Below are positions 62,404 through 64,000 of a stretch of 64,000 bases of DNA, in pieces. Made by a program: the position numbers and the translations under genes. The stretch is from JAQUBU01 sp036677685. Its GTDB lineage: Bacteria; Bacillota; Syntrophomonadia; Syntrophomonadales; Syntrophomonadaceae. Every line of letters starts with the position of its first letter. Within the stretch, counting starts at the first letter, position 1. The notes under the pieces are model-generated. The model did not search any database. It was not told where the DNA came from and saw only the letters and a program-made list of their open reading frames with translations. The stretch covers positions 56,838-120,837 of the forward strand of contig JAVBWA010000010.1 in the NCBI GenBank assembly GCA_036677685.1, given 5' to 3'.

Positions 62404-63885
62404 ATGACGACTATCGGAATTATCGGAGGAGGCAATGGAGGGACCACTATTCTGGGAGCGTTCCATGACATTGAGGAGTTTAAAGTCGTGGGTTTATGTG
62501 ATGTTAACGCGGAAGCTCCGGGAATGAAGCTGGCCAAGGCATTGGGTGTTCCCGCCTTTCAAGATCTGGGTGAGTTATTACGTGTCCCCGGATTGGAGGT
62601 CGTTATCGAGGCTACCGGTAGCGAGCGGGTCCGGGAGATGGCCCTGGCTATGAAGCCAGCTTCCGCTTTGCTGATGGATTCCCGGATGGCTAATGTTATG
62701 ATGACTTTCGTTGAAGGGCACGAACGAATTTTGAAAAAAGCCCGCAGCAAGAAAGAAGCCTTCCGGACATCGGCGCCCTTTCTCACTCCTACCTACGGAA
62801 AAGACGGAGTTATTTATTTTACTACCGACACCAAGCATTTCGATTTTGTAGAGAACCACAACATGAATATTGCTGGTATAGAAACCGGAGTGGCACTCGT
62901 GCAGGGCGGGCATATTCTGCGCTGCATCCAAACCGGGAAACCGGTCAGCGAAACAGTTAATGAGAAAGTTTACGGAATCCGTTTAAACCTGTGGGTGGCT
63001 CCGATTTTTGAAGACGACGATGAGCGCAATCCCGTAATAGGAACCTACGGTGTTTTCGCACCCCGCCTTCACCCGGTGGTCAAAGCTTTCGATATCTTTG
63101 CGCCCATTATTATTGATTCCCAGCCCGAAGGGGCTTGGGTTGGAGCCAGTGACATGGAGAAGGTGCTACGCCGCATGGGCTCGGAGAAATTTGATACCAA
63201 TGTGGTAGTCGGGCTACCGATAACAGAAGTGAAAACCGCCATGCAAACCCTGCAGGCCAAGAAAAGGATACAGGTGGACATCCCTACCAAGAAGCTAGGC
63301 GACATCCGGATGATCAGTATTCCGCTCTTTGATGAGGAAACCGGCGAAGTGGTAGGAACCTTTGGTATAACCGCACCCCGCAACCTGGCCAGCAACCTGC
63401 AGAATGCGTCCTCCAAGCTGAGAAGCAACACTGACGATATGGCCCGGGTGATGCAGCAAATAGCCACCTCAGCCGGAGAGATTAATGTCACTGAAAGCAG
63501 ACTCGCCGATGTAATCAAGTCGGTACAGGAAAACCTGGAAAATATCGTCGAGGTTCTGGCTTTTACCAAAGATGTGGCAAACCAGACCAAGATGTTGGGT
63601 TTGAATGCAGCAATAGAAGCAGCACGGGCTGGAGACCTTGGCAAAGGCTTCGGAGTTGTAGCCGGGGAAATCCGGAAACTATCCGACCAGTCGAAACAGA
63701 CCGCTGATGAGATCGGGAAGTTAACCCGGGCTATCGAAATCAGGATTAAAGAAGCGGTTGAAGCTTCACAGGGAACCGTTATGCAGAGTCAGGAGCAGGC
63801 GGCCGCTACCGAGGAAGTAACGGCAACGGTCATGGAGCTGGCCGAAGTAGCGGAAAAACTGGCCACCCTGGCTAAATCGCTGTAG
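62404..63885 (+). CDS. Rossmann-fold/chemoreceptor signalling fusion protein
   Basis: A 493-residue soluble protein of three parts. Residues 1-120 look like an NAD(P)-binding dehydrogenase domain: IGIIGGGNGGTTILGAF, VVGLCDVN and VVIEATGS, as in homoserine dehydrogenase or Gfo/Idh enzymes. Residues about 195-345 are the sensor block shared with the protein at 6475-7626 (EKVYGIRLNLWVAPIFEDDD, PEGAWVGASDMEKVLRRMGS). Residues 350-493 are an MCP signalling hairpin with tip GLNAAIEAARAGDLGKGFGV. No membrane segment. ATG 62404 is chosen with AAAGGGGAG upstream; the longer frame translates the repeat hairpin. It may couple nucleotide or metabolite binding to signalling. Confidence 0.9.
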   Translation: MTTIGIIGGGNGGTTILGAFHDIEEFKVVGLCDVNAEAPGMKLAKALGVPAFQDLGELLRVPGLEVVIEATGSERVREMALAMKPASALLMDSRMANVMMTFVEGHERILKKARSKKEAFRTSAPFLTPTYGKDGVIYFTTDTKHFDFVENHNMNIAGIETGVALVQGGHILRCIQTGKPVSETVNEKVYGIRLNLWVAPIFEDDDERNPVIGTYGVFAPRLHPVVKAFDIFAPIIIDSQPEGAWVGASDMEKVLRRMGSEKFDTNVVVGLPITEVKTAMQTLQAKKRIQVDIPTKKLGDIRMISIPLFDEETGEVVGTFGITAPRNLASNLQNASSKLRSNTDDMARVMQQIATSAGEINVTESRLADVIKSVQENLENIVEVLAFTKDVANQTKMLGLNAAIEAARAGDLGKGFGVVAGEIRKLSDQSKQTADEIGKLTRAIEIRIKEAVEASQGTVMQSQEQAAATEEVTATVMELAEVAEKLATLAKSL

Positions 63886-63954
63886 TTGAGAGTGTAAAAA
63901 TATTTGTGTAAATCCTTCAGATGGTAAAATAACACCAGATGGAGGATTTTGTTT

Positions 63955-64000
63955 ATGGAAAAGAAGAAGCGAGAGAGACGTAGGAACAGGTTGCCGGAAG
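63955..64000 (+). CDS. Start of an unidentified gene (truncated by window edge)
   Basis: ATG at 63955 has GGAGG 9 nt upstream and begins MEKKKRERRRNRLPE, a very basic N-terminus, before the window ends. The region between 63902 and 63950 can fold as AAATCC...GGATTT and would enclose the ribosome site. No product can be named. Confidence 0.5.
   Translation, partial: MEKKKRERRRNRLPE

Overview
The window looks like a chromosome segment of an anaerobic, probably syntrophic Firmicute close to Syntrophomonas/Pelospora (Syntrophomonadaceae). This placement is an inference. It rests on the rpsF-ssb-rpsR block in Firmicute style, a selenocysteine-type SelD, dense beta-oxidation genes, a full-length glutaconyl-CoA decarboxylase alpha subunit, several soluble chemoreceptor-like proteins and strong purine-rich Shine-Dalgarno sites. 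No rRNA, tRNA, CRISPR array or intact transposase was seen.

Layout. 1-5.4 kb (minus strand): rpsR (partial), ssb, rpsF, two REP-like repeats, a small unknown gene, DUF951, selenoprotein SelD, an M18 aminopeptidase and a CvpA-like membrane protein. 5.4-12 kb: a structured repeat, a VTT-family membrane protein, a soluble chemoreceptor, and a MarR regulator with a heterodimeric ABC exporter. 12.3-23 kb: a molybdopterin oxidoreductase, an MFS transporter, an old-yellow-enzyme/dienoyl-CoA-reductase-like flavoprotein, a sigma-54 enhancer-binding protein (CBS-PAS-AAA-Fis), a second soluble chemoreceptor and a small unknown gene.

23-42 kb is the metabolic core. Minus-strand genes encode two crotonases, a 607-residue acyl-CoA dehydrogenase, two thiolases plus a thiolase-like protein with altered catalytic motifs, 3-hydroxybutyryl-CoA dehydrogenase, a sodium:solute symporter, a CoA-transferase, an OadB/GcdB-type sodium-pump subunit, two previously uncalled tiny membrane proteins (45 and 32 aa) and an ArsB/NhaD-type permease. 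Divergently on the plus strand lie a 69-aa biotin carrier, an acyl-CoA dehydrogenase and GcdA. Together these can take up a dicarboxylate, activate it to a CoA thioester, dehydrogenate it, decarboxylate glutaconyl-CoA with sodium export, and send crotonyl-CoA through beta-oxidation. Glutarate is my best guess for the substrate. Six clean -24/-12 (sigma-54) promoters precede transcription units in and around this block, which fits the sigma-54 activator encoded at 18.9-21.0 kb.

42.5-46.3 kb: a hotdog thioesterase, a biotin ligase without its usual DNA-binding domain, and a biotin ECF transporter (BioY-EcfA-EcfT), which would supply the biotin needed by the decarboxylase. 46.6-55.4 kb: a GIY-YIG protein and a DUF2087 regulator, a DUF1648 protein, an HD-GYP protein, a pyridoxamine-oxidase-like protein, an HxlR regulator, FetAB, and FeoA-FeoB split by a MITE whose sister copy lies right after the HD-GYP gene. 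55.4-62 kb (minus strand): a VTT protein, a BioB-like radical SAM enzyme, two glycosyltransferases of the rSAM-associated pair type, a C_GCAxxG_C_C protein, a flippase-like protein and two rhodanese lipoproteins. 62.2-64 kb: another copy of the structured repeat, a Rossmann-domain/chemoreceptor fusion and the start of a further gene.
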